Assembly (NCBI RefSeq): GCF_030929555.1
Contig: NZ_JAVFVT010000010.1
Location: forward strand, 1-64,000
Source of the DNA: Paenibacillus sp. LHD-117
Lineage (GTDB): Bacteria; Bacillota; Bacilli; Paenibacillales; Paenibacillaceae
Direction of reading: 5' to 3'
DNA: 64,000 bases
Part shown: one piece after another, positions 46,288-54,980 of the stretch
How positions within the stretch are numbered: position 1 is the stretch's first letter
How the letters are laid out: each line of letters begins with the position of its first letter
Made by a program: the position numbers and the translations under genes
The notes under the pieces: model-generated
Told to the model about the DNA's origin: nothing
The model's input: only the letters and a program-made list of their open reading frames with translations
The model's database searches: none

Positions 46288-47955
46288 TTAGCCAAGATGG
46301 GTATGCTCCTTCAAATTGCGGTTGATCCATTCACGCTTCGACAGCAGCCATGAAGCTTCCCGGGGATAACGGGTGAACGTGATGGGCTCGTCGAGTCCTT
46401 CTTCCAAAGCGTTCAACACGTAGGCTCTGCCGTAAATGTCCTCAAGCAGCTGCAGCGCCCGCAAATCTTGCAGCGCGTCATGCAGCACCTCCAGCCGAAT
46501 CGATTCGATCGGACCGTCCTCGCCGGGATAGACCAAATAGGAATCGCCGGAAGCGAATGCGCGGTCCGCATCCGTGACACGATAAGGGTCGACGGCTTGC
46601 CGCGAATATTGCGAATACCAGAAATTGTAGCCCCAATGCAAAAACCCGGAGACGTTATATTTATAAAGCTGGATGCCCAATATCCGATTGCGCGCAGACG
46701 GCATGTTAAAGAATCGGTTGGAAACCTCCTTGTATTGCACGCAGCAATAATAAGTCCACAGGGGCGACACTCCATTCTCTACAAATGGAACCATATGGTT
46801 GTTGGCGGGAACGGGGTTTCTGACAAGCCCCTTCTCATAGAAGTCGTAATCGGACAAGGCGTCGATAATCGGGAAGCCGTCCAAATATTGCCGCACGATG
46901 CGGTTCGCATTACCGTAAGATTCCAAGTGGTCGATCGTCGGCTCGTCGGAAATATGAAAGAAGCTGCACTGCTCCAGGTCATTCTCTTGAATCCAACGGG
47001 TCAGCGCCGGCAGCAATTGCGACAGGAATCGGCCGTACGCTTCTCCCGACGCATCCGTCTCCCATCCGAATATCCGCTTGTATTCGCTTTGCTCCGTCGC
47101 CATCACTTTCGGCGCATGCTTCGCGCCCCATTGGGTGAACAGATGGGAAAACTCGAAATATTCGATTCCCCGGCTCCGGCACAAGTCTACCCATCGTTTC
47201 AGCCGGTCGAAGCCGTACAAATACGTATGGGGAGCGGTCACCTCAATGTCGAGCAGTTGAACCGTCGGCCGTTCCCCGCCTACCTGCGTATCGAGCGGAG
47301 GGGTCAGTATTGGCGTCAGGATCATGTTGATCCCGTGACGGACCGCCGTTTGCAAATAACGGTCGATAAGCTCCCAATGCTTCTCTCCGTAGATCTCCAC
47401 CTCGTAATACGTCGCCAGGCAATCGACATAGAACCATTCCGTATGCATCAGCCTTTGCTTCGGCAAATGCGCAGCAATGATCTCCAGCTCAAATGTCTCC
47501 TCCCCAAGCCGCTCTCCCTCAACTGACTCGAACGCCAGGCTGATGACATGCTGGCCGGGCTTTGCATTCGCCCCCGGCTCTACGGATATCCATAACGACC
47601 GCCATTGTCCGGGCAGCGCGGTCACCCCATCGATCTCCGTCAGTGGATACAACGGATCGGGATATAGTCCGGGCGTAGCGCGAAGTACATGCTCGTCATG
47701 ATCATGGTACGCCGGAAGCTCCGACGGGACGAGGCCGACGCTTCGGACCGCGATCCACTCTGCGATAGCCGATTCGACTTTCACGCGTATCCCTTTCCGA
47801 AGCCGGTCCGATCGGTATGCCACTTGATAGGAATAGGTCTCGTTCGCTAACATGGATCCTTTCGCATACGTAGCTTCGGTTAACGGCACATCGGGAAATA
47901 CTTTCGCCAGCGAACTGACGGAACGGGTCTCGAACTTCTCTAACGGATGCTTCAT
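46288..47955 (-). CDS. GH123/DUF4091-type glycoside hydrolase domain protein of locus III
   Basis: A protein of about 555 residues, no signal peptide. An N-terminal beta-sandwich is followed by a barrel with HTEWFYVDCLATYY and the Asp-Glu pair in FHISDEPTIDH (near 336), as in GH123. FLHWGYNFWYSQYSRQAVDP, then SGDSYLVYPGEDG, is the DUF4091 signature. I chose ATG 47955, with AGGAGG 11 bases before; a GTG at 47967 overlaps that site. It lies between the GH31-like and DUF4832 genes with gaps of 27 and 18 bp. Likely a cytoplasmic beta-N-acetylgalactosaminidase-like enzyme, though the specificity is inferred. Confidence 0.78.
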   Translation of the reverse strand: MKHPLEKFETRSVSSLAKVFPDVPLTEATYAKGSMLANETYSYQVAYRSDRLRKGIRVKVESAIAEWIAVRSVGLVPSELPAYHDHDEHVLRATPGLYPDPLYPLTEIDGVTALPGQWRSLWISVEPGANAKPGQHVISLAFESVEGERLGEETFELEIIAAHLPKQRLMHTEWFYVDCLATYYEVEIYGEKHWELIDRYLQTAVRHGINMILTPILTPPLDTQVGGERPTVQLLDIEVTAPHTYLYGFDRLKRWVDLCRSRGIEYFEFSHLFTQWGAKHAPKVMATEQSEYKRIFGWETDASGEAYGRFLSQLLPALTRWIQENDLEQCSFFHISDEPTIDHLESYGNANRIVRQYLDGFPIIDALSDYDFYEKGLVRNPVPANNHMVPFVENGVSPLWTYYCCVQYKEVSNRFFNMPSARNRILGIQLYKYNVSGFLHWGYNFWYSQYSRQAVDPYRVTDADRAFASGDSYLVYPGEDGPIESIRLEVLHDALQDLRALQLLEDIYGRAYVLNALEEGLDEPITFTRYPREASWLLSKREWINRNLKEHTHLG

Positions 47956-47982
47956 ACAGCAACTCACCTCCTGTGTCTTAAA

Positions 47983-49512
47983 CTAAGCTTCCCTCCTATA
48001 CCAAGGCAATCGCGATAAAGGAGCCTTTACCATCGTTTCGCACGGTCCCTGTACGACGCTTCCGTCGTCGCCGCACCATATTCCGACGGGGAAACGGATC
48101 GTTCTTTCTTCCGCTCCCTTCGTAATGACTGGCGCAACCAGCACTTCGCGTCCGAGCATGAATTGGTCGTTAACCTCTTCGAAGTTTCCATCCGCAAACT
48201 CATAAGCCATATGCCGCATGATCGGTTCGCCCGTCATAGCCGCATGATTGGCTAGCTCCACGATGAGGGTTCCGAATTCAGTATGCAGCTTCGCAGCTTC
48301 TACGCAATAACCGAAATGCTCCTTGTTCAGCACCCTCCAAGGCGCTGCAGAGAACTGCATCATCGGAAACAAGGCGGCGCATTGGGCGTACCGGACGAAC
48401 AACTCCTCGTCCAAATGATCCGAGTTGGCAAGGAAATTCATATATTCGCCGCCTCCGATCATATCGGGACATGTGAAGGCGTAACCCATCAAGCCTTGAG
48501 ACAATCCGTTCGGAATAAGGGAGGCGAGTCCGTCTTCGCCCCAGCTATGCGCTTTGTCGCACAATCGTTGGGCCAGCGGTTCTCCGGCCAGCTTCCAGCA
48601 TGCCCGGTACTCGTTCAGCGGGTACTTTAATCCGATCCTCGCATAGGCTTCGCAATGTCCGTTCGCGGTCGTCCGCGCGGCGCATTGATCCGAGTCACGG
48701 TAGTACATCGGATCCCCTCCGTCGAACTTGAAGCCGTCAATGCCGTATTGATCTTTCAGTCGATTCAATTGTGCTTCGAACCACTCGTTCGCGGCCAGAT
48801 TCGTCAAATCCAATAAGGCGCTAAAGCCGTTCCACCACTCCCGGATTGCAACGGTACCGTCTTCGTTTTTGATCAAATAGCCTAGTCGCGACAGCTCGCG
48901 AAACACGGCGCTGTCCGGGCTGACGAACGGGCACGTCCACAGCATCACTTTAAAGCCCAATTCATGAAGGCGCTCGACCATCCTCCGGGGATTCTCGAAC
49001 CTTCCCGGATGGAAATCCCACGCCCCGTAGTCTTCCTGCCAGTTATCGTCGATCATGAGCAGTCCAGGAGGCATTCCGTTCGAAACGATCGACTCGGCAT
49101 ACTTGATGATCCGATGCTGTTCCTGATCGTACATAAGCTCGATCCACGTATTGTACTGGGGATGCGTAAACATCGATTCGTCCGGAATTTGTCCCTTGGC
49201 CGGGAACTTCTTCGCTTGAATGGCCCTGTACGCTCCGCGCAAGCTTTCGTAACCGTCCTCGATTTCAATATCCGCCGCCCCGCCTTCAAGAAACAGCGAA
49301 TCGTCTTTGAATTCGAACCTTAGCCGATCTTCCGACCAAGCAAATCTGCCTTTGCTCGAGATCAATATTGGCGCAGCTTGGTTGGGAGTCAGATTCGGAT
49401 TCAGCTCTCTGGCGAACGTCTCCGTTCCGAACGGCATATATATGCCGTCGGATACCGCGCCTCCCCACCAATATTCGCCTTCAACCATTTTCAATTCCGT
49501 TACTCGTTTCAT
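47983..49512 (-). CDS. GH31-family alpha-glycosidase
   Basis: A 509-residue cytoplasmic enzyme. Barrel motifs are LLMIDDNWQEDYG, VMLWTCPFVSPDS, then GIDGFKFDGGDP (near 266) with the nucleophile Asp, and FTCPDMIGGGEY (near 350) with the acid/base Asp, in the order found in GH31. GH31 includes alpha-glucosidases, xylosidases and galactosidases. At about 500 residues it is of the short GH31 kind without large extra domains. It follows the LplC-like permease by 35 bp; ribosome site GGAGGGCGGAG. Confidence 0.85.
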   Translation of the reverse strand: MKRVTELKMVEGEYWWGGAVSDGIYMPFGTETFARELNPNLTPNQAAPILISSKGRFAWSEDRLRFEFKDDSLFLEGGAADIEIEDGYESLRGAYRAIQAKKFPAKGQIPDESMFTHPQYNTWIELMYDQEQHRIIKYAESIVSNGMPPGLLMIDDNWQEDYGAWDFHPGRFENPRRMVERLHELGFKVMLWTCPFVSPDSAVFRELSRLGYLIKNEDGTVAIREWWNGFSALLDLTNLAANEWFEAQLNRLKDQYGIDGFKFDGGDPMYYRDSDQCAARTTANGHCEAYARIGLKYPLNEYRACWKLAGEPLAQRLCDKAHSWGEDGLASLIPNGLSQGLMGYAFTCPDMIGGGEYMNFLANSDHLDEELFVRYAQCAALFPMMQFSAAPWRVLNKEHFGYCVEAAKLHTEFGTLIVELANHAAMTGEPIMRHMAYEFADGNFEEVNDQFMLGREVLVAPVITKGAEERTIRFPVGIWCGDDGSVVQGPCETMVKAPLSRLPWYRREA

Positions 49513-49547
49513 CTCCGCCCTCCTTCAATTTGTGAACGGATTTTTCG

Positions 49548-50432
49548 TTATTCCTTCACGCTGCCAATCGTGATGCCTTTCGTAAAATGCTTCTGTAAAA
49601 ACGGATAGACGAGCATGATCGGGAGCGCGCCCAAAAAGATTTGAGCCGTCCGCAACGTCTGTTCGCTCAAATTTTGCAAGTCGTTCAAATCGTCGACTCC
49701 GATCATCGTCTTGTTGATCGATGTGACGAGCGTCGATAAATACGTTTGCAGCGGGTATTGCTCCGGCGAGTTCAAGTAAAGAATGCCGTCGAACCACGAA
49801 TTCCAATGCCCGACGATCGTAAAGAGCAGAATCGTGGCGATGGCCGGCTTGGATATCGGCAAGTAGATGCTCCATAGAAGCCGCCAATGGCTGGCGCCGT
49901 CGATCAGAGCCGCCTCCTGCAAATCCTTCGATATGCCTCGAAAGAAGTTAAGCAGCATAATCATGTTCCATACGCTAAGCGCACCCGGTATAATAAGCGC
50001 CCATATCGAATTCATAAGTCCCGTTTCTTTCACGACGATATAGGACGGGATCAGTCCGCCGCCAAAAAAAATCGTAAATACAAAAAACCATACGTAAATC
50101 GTTCTGGATCGGAATTGCCTTACTTCCTTCGACAGCGGGTAAGCCGTGAGAATCGTAAGCAGCATGTTAATGAAAGTGCCGAGCACGACCCTCTGCAGCG
50201 AAACGCCAAGCGACCGGATAAACTCAACCTTCTGACCGAGGAAGCGATAAGCCTCCAGCGTAAATCCTTTGGGCCATAACGTTACTTCTCCCGCCGACAC
50301 GGCGATATTGGAGCTCAGCGAAACGGCGAGCAGATGAATAAATGGTATAATGCCAAGCAGCGTAACGACAGCTAACAGCACGTAATTGAAGATGACGAAC
50401 GCTCTTCTAGAAAGCGATTCTTTGTAAAACAA
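49548..50432 (-). CDS. Sugar ABC transporter permease, LplC/YtcP-like, locus III
   Basis: A 294-residue permease with six helices, the EAA loop LQEAALIDGASHWRLLWSIY and the end KHFTKGITIGSVKE. The only sensible start is TTG at 50432: a stop codon lies three codons upstream in frame, and GGTGG stands about 8 bases before. It follows the LplB-like gene by 17 bp and precedes the GH31 gene. Confidence 0.9.
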   Translation of the reverse strand: MFYKESLSRRAFVIFNYVLLAVVTLLGIIPFIHLLAVSLSSNIAVSAGEVTLWPKGFTLEAYRFLGQKVEFIRSLGVSLQRVVLGTFINMLLTILTAYPLSKEVRQFRSRTIYVWFFVFTIFFGGGLIPSYIVVKETGLMNSIWALIIPGALSVWNMIMLLNFFRGISKDLQEAALIDGASHWRLLWSIYLPISKPAIATILLFTIVGHWNSWFDGILYLNSPEQYPLQTYLSTLVTSINKTMIGVDDLNDLQNLSEQTLRTAQIFLGALPIMLVYPFLQKHFTKGITIGSVKE

Positions 50433-50449
50433 GCCCTCTCACCACCCTG

Positions 50450-51361
50450 TCAAAAAATTCGGTAATTGCTGAACCGGAAAGCCATCCAATAAGACACGCC
50501 GACGAGCACGGTCGATATGACGGACTTGAACAATCCAATGGCAGCAGCCGGTCCATATAACTGATCGAATATGCCCATGCGGTAGACGAACGTATCGATG
50601 ACGTCGGAGCTTTCATAAACCGTCGGATGATATAAAATCAAAATTTGATCAAACCCGGCATTTAATAAACCACCCAAACTAAGTGTCGTGAGCAATATAA
50701 TGATCGGCGCCATGCCTGGCAGCGTAATATGCAGCATTTGCTTCCACTTGCCGGCCCCGTCCACTTCGGCCGCTTCGTACAGGCTAGGATTAATGGACGT
50801 GATGGCCGCGAGGAAAATAATCATGTTATACCCCATGCCCTTCCACACGTCGGATCCTACCAATATCGCCCGGAACCAGCCGTTGCTGCCCATAAACATG
50901 ATGGGCTCTACGCCGAACGCTCCGATCAGGCCGTTAATCGGCCCCTTGAGCGAAAAAATCTCGAACAGAACGCCTCCCAGTACGGTCCAGGATAAGAAAA
51001 AGGGGAGAAAAACGCTGGTTTGCATCATGCGTTGAAACCATACTTTTCGAATCTCGTTCACAAGTAGAGCCAAGGCAAGCGGAACGATAAGCCCAAATAT
51101 AACTTTTAATAAAGCGATAATAAACGTGTTCCAAATGACTTGAAGCGTATCTGGCAAGTTGAACACATATTCGAAATTGTCGAAGCCAATCCACTTGGAT
51201 TCAAAAAAACCTAAAGTCGGCCTAAACTTCTGAAAGGCCATCACAATGCCAGCCATCGGGCCGTACGCATAGATCAACGTAACGATCACGCCCGGGATCA
51301 ACATCAGATGCAGAGGAAACGCCACTTTGACCCGCTTGAATTTCATCACTCTTTCATTCAT
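50450..51361 (-). CDS. Sugar ABC transporter permease, LplB/YteP-like, locus III
   Basis: A permease of about 303 residues. The start MNERVMKFKRVK at 51361 has GGAGGTATTCC before it; the frame extends to 51463 into the lipoprotein gene, which is unlikely to be used. Six helices and the loop YEAAEVDGAGKWKQMLHI mark the LplB type. The gene begins 74 bp after the lipoprotein gene ends. Confidence 0.92.
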   Translation of the reverse strand: MNERVMKFKRVKVAFPLHLMLIPGVIVTLIYAYGPMAGIVMAFQKFRPTLGFFESKWIGFDNFEYVFNLPDTLQVIWNTFIIALLKVIFGLIVPLALALLVNEIRKVWFQRMMQTSVFLPFFLSWTVLGGVLFEIFSLKGPINGLIGAFGVEPIMFMGSNGWFRAILVGSDVWKGMGYNMIIFLAAITSINPSLYEAAEVDGAGKWKQMLHITLPGMAPIIILLTTLSLGGLLNAGFDQILILYHPTVYESSDVIDTFVYRMGIFDQLYGPAAAIGLFKSVISTVLVGVSYWMAFRFSNYRIF

Positions 51362-51435
51362 GGAATACCTCCGATTAAAATTGGGACGGACGGTTAATAG
51401 AAACGGGGAGAAACTCTCCCCGTCCGCCTTAGCCC

Positions 51436-53118
51436 CTATTTCGCTGCGCTTTCCGCATACCATTCATTGACTTCATCCGAGATGTCGTTGCCACCGAGCT
51501 TCTTCCAACTCTCCACATATTTATCGAATTCGCTGATCGGCTTGCCGACAATAATTTCAATGAACGTTTCGTCCGTTAATTTATCGAGTGAAGCGCCTTT
51601 CTCTACCTGTGTCGGAGTAGGAGAACCTGCAAATTCATTGAAAACGACCGGCATTTCTTTTACTTTTTCGGTCGTTGCCCAACCGCCGTTTTCGTCAACG
51701 CGGCTCGTATACGTCCCCCAGGAGGATTGATCGCCGTCTAGATATTTTTTGGCTGTATCGTATGCTTTTAGGTATTGGGGGTCGAGTGAATCCGCGTTCC
51801 CGGCTTTCAACGCTTCGTTGACCGCCATATAACCGTCGGCAATAGCGGTCGGATTAAAGAAGCGAGGATCGTACCAGCTGTAGACGAAGCCGTCTTCCGG
51901 CTTTACCACGTCTTTATATTTCGGATCTTCCAATTCGAGAAAGAAATTCGCCATCTTCACCATTGCCTCGGGATTTTTCATCTCCTTATTGGCAACGAAG
52001 ACTTTGGTCAACCTCACCTTCGGAATCATAGGCATGCTGGGCTTGCCCTCGTAGGAAGGAAGCACGAAAGCTTTCCAATCCGCCTTCGGATCGTTGTCCC
52101 GGTTCAAATTAAGCGGCCATTCCGGGTACCACCATTCGCCGAAAGTGATGCCGACCTTGCCGGCTACCACGTCTTCTACCACTTTATTGATATCTTTATA
52201 AGCAAACTCTTTATCGAGCAGGCCGTTCGTGTACCAAGACTGCAGCTTTTCGAGCGCTTTTTTGGTCTCTGGCTGCACCTCGCCGGCCACGAGCTTGCCG
52301 TCCGCGCCTTTCACCCAAGCCTTCGGATAAGCGCCCATCGTATGGAACAATCCTCTGGCATCGAAGCCCCAAGTGACCAAATCTTTGTTCATCGCAATAC
52401 CGAACGTATCGTCCTTGCCGTTCTGGTCCGGATCTTGCTTGACGAACGCCTCCGCCACTTGCTCAAGCTCTTCCAGAGACTCAGGAACTTCCAATTTCAA
52501 ATTGGCCAGCCAGTCGCCCCGAATCCATAAAATTTGCGATGACATATAGGGATCCTCGAAATTCGGCAATCCGAGAATACGGCCTTCCTTATCTTTGAAC
52601 ATGCTAAGCGTAGCGCCGCCGTCTTGCTCCACGTATTGCTTCAAACGCGGGGACGCGTAGTTATTGTAAGCATCCGTCAAGTCCGCGAGCAGTCCGTCTT
52701 CCTTAAACTTCTCGAAGTCGGTTGTGCCGATGGACATGATGTCGGGCAGATCTCCCGACGCGACGGATAACGAAAACTTTTGCTCAAATTGGTCCGATGG
52801 CACGGTCCACAAATATTTCAAGTCGATGTTCAGCATCTCCTTCAATTTGAGAACATAACCGTTCGTTTCCGGCGTTGTGGATGCCGGCGTCTTCCCATCC
52901 TGGGGAGGAGAGAAGCCAAGTACTTGCGTTACTGTAACAGTCTCGGGATATTTCTCGAGCGGGTCGGCCGGCTTATTGGAACCGCCCGTATTTTCCGTCT
53001 GATTGCTCTGTGCCGGCGGATCGTTATTCGGTTGATTCTGATTCGAACAGGCCGATGCAAGCATCATGCTCATCGCAAGTGAAGAAGCGAGAACGATTGT
53101 ACCGTATTTTTTTTTCAT
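51436..53118 (-). CDS. LplA-type sugar-binding lipoprotein of locus III
   Basis: A 560-residue lipoprotein with lipobox LASAC (Cys 24), an acidic-neutral linker rich in Asn, Gln and Pro, and the LplA-type body with LWIRGDWLANLKLEVPESL and DPDQNGKDDTFGIA. It is the first gene of the locus III importer operon (lipoprotein, LplB, LplC, GH31, GH123-like, DUF4832). Ribosome site AAGGGGGC. A cre-like site and a perfect inverted repeat lie upstream. Confidence 0.92.
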   Translation of the reverse strand: MKKKYGTIVLASSLAMSMMLASACSNQNQPNNDPPAQSNQTENTGGSNKPADPLEKYPETVTVTQVLGFSPPQDGKTPASTTPETNGYVLKLKEMLNIDLKYLWTVPSDQFEQKFSLSVASGDLPDIMSIGTTDFEKFKEDGLLADLTDAYNNYASPRLKQYVEQDGGATLSMFKDKEGRILGLPNFEDPYMSSQILWIRGDWLANLKLEVPESLEELEQVAEAFVKQDPDQNGKDDTFGIAMNKDLVTWGFDARGLFHTMGAYPKAWVKGADGKLVAGEVQPETKKALEKLQSWYTNGLLDKEFAYKDINKVVEDVVAGKVGITFGEWWYPEWPLNLNRDNDPKADWKAFVLPSYEGKPSMPMIPKVRLTKVFVANKEMKNPEAMVKMANFFLELEDPKYKDVVKPEDGFVYSWYDPRFFNPTAIADGYMAVNEALKAGNADSLDPQYLKAYDTAKKYLDGDQSSWGTYTSRVDENGGWATTEKVKEMPVVFNEFAGSPTPTQVEKGASLDKLTDETFIEIIVGKPISEFDKYVESWKKLGGNDISDEVNEWYAESAAK

Positions 53119-53142
53119 TTCGATTGCCCCCTTCTAGAATGT

Positions 53143-53191
53143 GTGTAGGTCCCTACACGTTTCATTCTAGTTTCTTGTAAAAGCGCTTTCC
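53143..53191 (-). promoter_or_regulatory. Inverted repeat and cre-like site before the locus III operon
   Basis: GTGTAGG (53143-53149) and CCTACAC (53152-53158) form a perfect inverted repeat 25 bp before the start codon. TGGAAAGCGCTTTTA on the minus strand (about 53177-53191) fits 13 of 15 cre positions. Further upstream TTTACATT and TTTACTTC repeat at about 19 bp, a weak candidate for a YesN site. Confidence 0.4.
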
Positions 53192-53251
53192 ATCTCTTTA
53201 TTTTTACATTCTTTTAATTGGTTTACTTCTATATTTTTAGCGACGAAATAA

Positions 53252-53294
53252 AATAAAAGCTCTTTGCGATTGGTATCCGCGATGAGCTTTTATT
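53252..53294 (-). terminator. Terminator of the locus III regulator operon
   Basis: AATAAAAGCTC and GAGCTTTTATT pair around a loop and give a T-rich end on the minus strand. It lies 13 bp past the YesN-type stop, separating the regulator pair from the importer operon. Confidence 0.75.
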
Positions 53295-53306
53295 ATGACC
53301 GAACTG

Positions 53307-54980
53307 TTAACCTGCGTACCGATCCCTGTATTCCTGCGGGGTCATGCCGGTCATTTTTTTGAAAAAGATAGAGAAATACGAAGGGGACGTAAAGCCCAAA
53401 CGGCTCGCGATGTCTTGTATTCTCAGCTTGGCGTTCTGAAGCATCGTCTGGGCCGCGCCGAGCTTGGAATCCTGAATGTAGGCGGAGACGTTGCGGCCCG
53501 TCTGCTGCTTATAGTACCTGGAGAAATAGGACGGATTCATATAGACGACATCCGCAAGCTTGATCAGCGATAGATCTTCGCTTAGATTGGCGTCGATGAA
53601 CTGATGGACTTTTCCGATCAGCTCGTGCATCCCTTTCTCCTGCCGGCTATGGCTTTGATCGCATATCAATCGCCCGATCGATACTAAATACTTCTCCTCG
53701 TTTTCCCAATCCTCGGGCATGTCGAGGCGGAACAATCGGGTTAAATCCATATCCTCGTTTACTTTCAACGATAATTCCATCTCCAGAACATAGGACATGA
53801 ATAGCAGCAGCAAATTCAAATATTTCCTCATGCCGTCCGCATAGCTGAACGCGATGTCTTGCTTGATGAATCGAAGCAATTGGCCGCATGACTGCTGCGC
53901 CTGATCTCCGTCGCCGTCTCGGAATGCAAGCTCCAGACGATGAAGCAGCCGTTCGTAATGCTCGTTGTCGGAAAGACGCTTCAGTGTCGGATTGAACAAG
54001 CTCGGATCGGCGGCGACGCTTAAATCGATGATTGTCATATCGGGCGCAATCCAGTTCTGCATTTCCGTATAGGATCGCATAAATTCAAACTCGCGGTGCA
54101 CGTCTTCCCACGCGGACGCGCCTCTGGAGATGTAGAAGGTGAGATCGACGCCGAGTGTATCCTGGCATGTATTCTGCACATATTCGAGCATGCCTTTCAA
54201 ATATTCCGTGACGGCTTTCCAATCCGTCTTATGTTCCTCTTGAAGCAGCCGCTCCGCTGTGCCCGCCTGAATGAACCAAACGAGCTGGCTGCGGTCGTAA
54301 ATAACTTCTTCGGCGGCTAGTAGAGGAGTAAGCGTTGAACGGAATAAATTTTGGACCGCAAAATGAATCTCCAGCTTTCTTGCGTATGTCGTCTCGCGCG
54401 GCCAATTCCGAATATGACCGGTCAGCAGCAAAACGGGCGTATTCATGTTGACTTGCAAGGTGTGTGGATAAAGTCCCGCATACTGCGCCAGACCGTCGGT
54501 TGGTTCCCCGGCCAAAATACCTTCGAAATATTGTTTGCGAAGATAAGGCCGGTACGCCTCCACTTCGTTCATAGCTTCTTCCAGTAGATGCAGCTTGCGT
54601 TTCTCCTCGTCTAGCTTTCGGATAACGGCTTCCACAGCCTCGATTAACGTCTGATCATCCTCATCCTTCAGCAGATAATTTTCCACGTTTTTTTGAAATG
54701 CGCTGTACGCGTAATCGAATTCGCTGTATCCCGTCAAAAAAATAATTTTGCATGAAGGCCAAAATGCCAATAGCTCGTCAATGAGCTGAAGCCCGTTTTT
54801 CCCCGGCATGCGAATATCGCTGAGCACCAAATCCAATTTCATCTTCCGGGCCGTTTCGATCGCTTCCTGCGCGGAAGTCGCCTGCCATATATCGAGCTCC
54901 AGATGCTCGCATTGTTCAAAGAGCAGCGCCAGTCCTTCTACAATGGCCGGTTCATCGTCGACGATAAGCAGTCTATACAT
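53307..54980 (-). CDS. YesN-type response regulator of locus III
   Basis: A 557-residue regulator beginning MYRLLIVDDEPAIVEGL. The phosphoacceptor Asp is in LVLSDIRMPGKNG (near 55). The C-terminal AraC-type domain ends LGFTSPSYFSIFFKKMTGMTP. The start codon lies inside the end of the kinase gene (8-bp overlap). It probably activates the importer operon at 44884-53118. Confidence 0.9.
   Translation of the reverse strand: MYRLLIVDDEPAIVEGLALLFEQCEHLELDIWQATSAQEAIETARKMKLDLVLSDIRMPGKNGLQLIDELLAFWPSCKIIFLTGYSEFDYAYSAFQKNVENYLLKDEDDQTLIEAVEAVIRKLDEEKRKLHLLEEAMNEVEAYRPYLRKQYFEGILAGEPTDGLAQYAGLYPHTLQVNMNTPVLLLTGHIRNWPRETTYARKLEIHFAVQNLFRSTLTPLLAAEEVIYDRSQLVWFIQAGTAERLLQEEHKTDWKAVTEYLKGMLEYVQNTCQDTLGVDLTFYISRGASAWEDVHREFEFMRSYTEMQNWIAPDMTIIDLSVAADPSLFNPTLKRLSDNEHYERLLHRLELAFRDGDGDQAQQSCGQLLRFIKQDIAFSYADGMRKYLNLLLLFMSYVLEMELSLKVNEDMDLTRLFRLDMPEDWENEEKYLVSIGRLICDQSHSRQEKGMHELIGKVHQFIDANLSEDLSLIKLADVVYMNPSYFSRYYKQQTGRNVSAYIQDSKLGAAQTMLQNAKLRIQDIASRLGFTSPSYFSIFFKKMTGMTPQEYRDRYAG

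Noticed and set aside
46468-47526. A 352-codon plus-strand open frame opposite the GH123-like gene
   Set aside because: Antisense shadow of a GC-rich coding region; no domain, no good ribosome site.
53203-53230. TTTACATT/TTTACTTC repeat as the locus III YesN operator
   Set aside because: Match is short, spacing 19 bp, and the region is AT-rich; kept only as a remark.
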